From positions 1 to 6,185 of the forward strand of contig JAEDNG010000053.1 in NCBI GenBank assembly GCA_016302625.1: a stretch of 6,185 nt of DNA. Reading direction: 5' to 3'. The position numbers were made by a program, and so were the translations under genes. Positions within the stretch are counted from its first letter, which is position 1. The number at the start of each line of letters is the position of its first letter. The notes below the pieces were generated by a model. That model did not search any database. It had not been told where the DNA came from and saw only the letters and a list, made by a program, of their open reading frames with translations. The stretch comes from Clostridiaceae bacterium (GTDB taxonomy: Bacteria > Bacillota > Clostridia > Oscillospirales > Acutalibacteraceae). This document shows, one piece after another, positions 5,196 to 6,185 of the stretch.

Positions 5196-5271
5196 GGGGC
5201 TGTAGCTCAGTTGGTAGAGTGCCTGGTTCGCATTCAGGAGGTCGTGGGTTCGAATCCCATCAGTTCCACCA
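5196..5271 (+). tRNA. tRNA-Ala, anticodon CGC
   Basis: A 76-nt cloverleaf folds fully. The acceptor stem GGGGCTG pairs with CAGTTCC, D stem GCTC/GAGT, anticodon stem CCTGG/TCAGG, T stem GTGGG/CCCAT with loop TTCGAAT, then A73 and an encoded CCA. The seven-base anticodon loop (5227-5233) gives anticodon CGC at 5229-5231, reading GCG codons. The G3:U70 pair, the main identity element for alanyl-tRNA synthetase, is present, confirming alanine. It has its own promoter just upstream and a terminator directly after. Confidence 0.97.
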
Positions 5272-5276
5272 GCGTG

Positions 5277-5317
5277 CCGCTGGAGCCAAGTCGTCCTTGG
5301 ATTCAGCGGTATTTTTT
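5277..5317 (+). terminator. Terminator of tRNA-Ala
   Basis: CCGCTG (5277-5282) pairs with CAGCGG (5304-5309), and CCAAG with CTTGG inside, around a TCGTC loop with one mismatch between the two helices. TATTTTTT follows (5310-5317). It starts 6 nt after the tRNA CCA end and points the same way, so it should end the tRNA transcript. Confidence 0.85.
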
Positions 5318-5371
5318 ACCCTTGCGGCTCGACCGTAAGTGGCATCTTTTTTTGCTACATCTTTACAGTCG

Positions 5372-5414
5372 AGTGCCTCGACACGCAGACGCGTAGTTGA
5401 GACACTTCTTTTTT
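5372..5414 (+). repeat. 43-nt hairpin repeat, copy 1 (terminator-like)
   Basis: This 43-nt stretch is identical to 5467-5509. It folds into an imperfect hairpin: AGTG/CACT at the base, CTCGAC/GTTGAG in the middle, and CGC/GCG around an AGAC loop. TTC and a run of seven T follow, so it looks like a rho-independent terminator on the plus strand. It may act as back-up to the tRNA terminator. A weaker hairpin-plus-T element (TGCGGCT with AGTGGCA, then a T-run, about 5323-5353) precedes it. The larger unit starts with GGCATCTTT (5341) and is repeated loosely from 5439. Confidence 0.75.
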
Positions 5415-5466
5415 TAGCTTTTTCGCTCGCGTCGAAACGGCATCTTTATTTTCTGCTGAAAAGCTC

Positions 5467-5509
5467 AGTGCCTCGACACGCAGACGCGTAGTTGAGACAC
5501 TTCTTTTTT
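5467..5509 (+). repeat. 43-nt hairpin repeat, copy 2 (terminator-like)
   Basis: An exact second copy of the 43-nt hairpin-and-T element, 95 bp after copy 1. Sequence between the copies has diverged, though a GGCATCTTT lead-in and a trailing TAGCTTTTT are shared. Perfect identity in stem, mismatches and loop points to recent duplication or gene conversion rather than mere selection for a terminator. The whole gap 5272-5582 holds no coding sequence, only these terminator-like elements and the promoter region of the next gene. Confidence 0.75.
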
Positions 5510-5544
5510 ATAGCTTTTTTATCTCGCTCCGGAGTGAAGACCGG

Positions 5545-5563
5545 ATCATTATAATGATATATT
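5545..5563 (+). promoter_or_regulatory. Possible promoter -10 region and palindrome before the deacylase gene
   Basis: TATAAT (5550-5555) and an alternative extended -10, TG-A-TATATT (5555-5563), lie 20-33 bp before the start codon, but neither has a good -35 box at the right distance. ATCATTATAATGAT (5545-5558) is a perfect 14-bp palindrome over this -10 region and could be an operator. The assignment is tentative. Confidence 0.35.
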
Positions 5564-5582
5564 AAAATTTCGGAGGATAAAT

Positions 5583-6056
5583 ATGTCCATTGAAAAAGTC
5601 AGAGAGTATTTTAAATCAGTTGGAATAGATAGCAGAATAAAAGAATTCAGCGAATCCAGCGCAACCGTGGAGCTTGCTGCTCATGCGCTCGGTTGCGCTC
5701 CCGAGAGAATAGCAAAAACTCTGTCCTTTAAACTGAAGGACGACTGCATACTTATTGTAACTGCAGGGGATGTTAAAATCGACAATTCAAAATACAAAGC
5801 CCGGTTCGGCGCGAAAGCAAGTATGCTTAAATTTGATGAAGCAGCCGAGCTTATTGGTCATGCTGTCGGGGGAGTTTGTCCGTTTGCGGTAAATGACGGA
5901 GTAAAGGTTTATCTTGATGAATCACTGAAGCGGTTTGAAACGGTATTTCCGGCTTGCGGCAGTTCAAACAGCGCAATTGAGCTGACTATATCCGAGCTTG
6001 AAAAGTATTCGGATTATATTTCCTGGGTAGATGTTTGCAAGCCTAAGAACTCATAA
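5583..6056 (+). CDS. YbaK/EbsC-family aminoacyl-tRNA deacylase (ProXp-like editing protein)
   Basis: A 157-aa cytoplasmic single-domain protein, matching the usual YbaK length. Family members hydrolyse misacylated tRNAs in trans, classically Cys-tRNAPro (YbaK) or Ala-tRNAPro (ProXp-ala). Visible family features are the conserved catalytic-pocket lysine K45 in RIAKTLSFK, the TAGDVKID segment (60-67) and the GHAVGGVCPF loop (92-101) in place of the common GGI-SPF form. A C-terminal FPACGSSNSAIELT segment (122-135) matches the family's pocket wall. The exact substrate cannot be fixed from sequence, so no gene name is given. ATG at 5583 follows GGAGG (5572-5576) by 6 bases. It stands alone after the tRNA terminators, with its own probable promoter. 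Confidence 0.9.
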   Translation: MSIEKVREYFKSVGIDSRIKEFSESSATVELAAHALGCAPERIAKTLSFKLKDDCILIVTAGDVKIDNSKYKARFGAKASMLKFDEAAELIGHAVGGVCPFAVNDGVKVYLDESLKRFETVFPACGSSNSAIELTISELEKYSDYISWVDVCKPKNS

Positions 6057-6123
6057 AATTCCCGTTTTTTCCTATTGTTGTTTGTAAGATATCGCATTTT
6101 TACGATTTTCTTTATTTGAATCG

Positions 6124-6185
6124 TCATTCATTTTCCCGAGTGATTATTTCAAATTCAAAATCCAGTATTCTTAGGGTTCCGTTTT
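6124..6185 (-). CDS. Possible 3' end of a gene entering from the right
   Basis: On the minus strand an open frame runs from the right edge for about 20 codons, ending with the residues LRILDFEFEIITRENE and a TGA at 6124-6126. It would be convergent with the deacylase gene. Twenty open codons are easily reached by chance, and the product is not recognised. Confidence 0.25.
   Translation of the reverse strand, partial: NGTLRILDFEFEIITRENE

Noticed and set aside
5211..5396. Open frame across the tRNA and its terminator
   Set aside because: It begins inside the tRNA and reads through the terminator hairpin, with no ribosome binding site. It is a chance frame.
5372..5509. Short CRISPR array
   Set aside because: Only two repeat units occur, each a hairpin ending in a T-run, and the material between them is itself partly repeated. 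No cas gene is nearby.
5196..5510. Integration site at the tRNA 3' end
   Set aside because: No second copy of the tRNA 3' end and no integrase or other mobile gene lies downstream in the window.
6057..6123. Terminator after the deacylase gene
   Set aside because: ACGATT (6102-6107) and AATCGT (6119-6124) can pair, but the stem is only six pairs with an 11-base loop and no proper T-run follows. The T-run at 6065-6070 lacks a hairpin before it.

Overview
The window is chromosomal DNA of a low-to-moderate GC Gram-positive bacterium, most likely a clostridial Firmicute. The organism is inferred from several signs: strong GGAGG-type ribosome binding sites, near-consensus sigma-A promoters in AT-rich gaps, a TTG start and a GTG start, a short clostridial-style XRE regulator and a CadC-like metal sensor. 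No phage, IS, integrase or CRISPR element is visible.

Left part (1-2741). Positions 1-172 hold a minus-strand promoter, a foldable 5' leader and a Shine-Dalgarno sequence for a gene that starts just left of the window. Next comes a metal-efflux operon on the minus strand, transcribed from 2751 towards 267. It runs arsR/smtB-type repressor, a 72-aa HMA metallochaperone-like protein, then a P1B-type Zn/Cd/Pb ATPase. The repressor promoter carries three TTCATATG repeats exactly 16 bp apart, which read as its own operators. The HMA gene and the ATPase gene are in the same reading frame, separated by one TAA and four codons, so together they look like one ordinary CadA split in two. A strong hairpin-plus-T terminator lies just past the ATPase but points the other way, on the plus strand.

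Middle (2830-3575). A 100-aa protein of unknown function (minus) and a 70-aa XRE regulator (plus) are divergent. Their shared gap holds two textbook promoters and repeated ACGTT-N4-AACGT operators, one of them a perfect 11+4+11 inverted repeat. This is a compact, probably self-regulating switch and the most unusual regulatory layout in the window.

Right part (3643-6185). A complete YifB/ComM-family AAA+ ATPase is followed by tRNA-Ala(CGC), whose promoter sits inside the 3' end of yifB with the -10 box overlapping the stop codon. After the tRNA come a terminator and two identical 43-nt terminator-like repeats 95 bp apart. A YbaK/EbsC-family aminoacyl-tRNA deacylase follows on the plus strand. 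A possible gene tail on the minus strand enters from the right edge.
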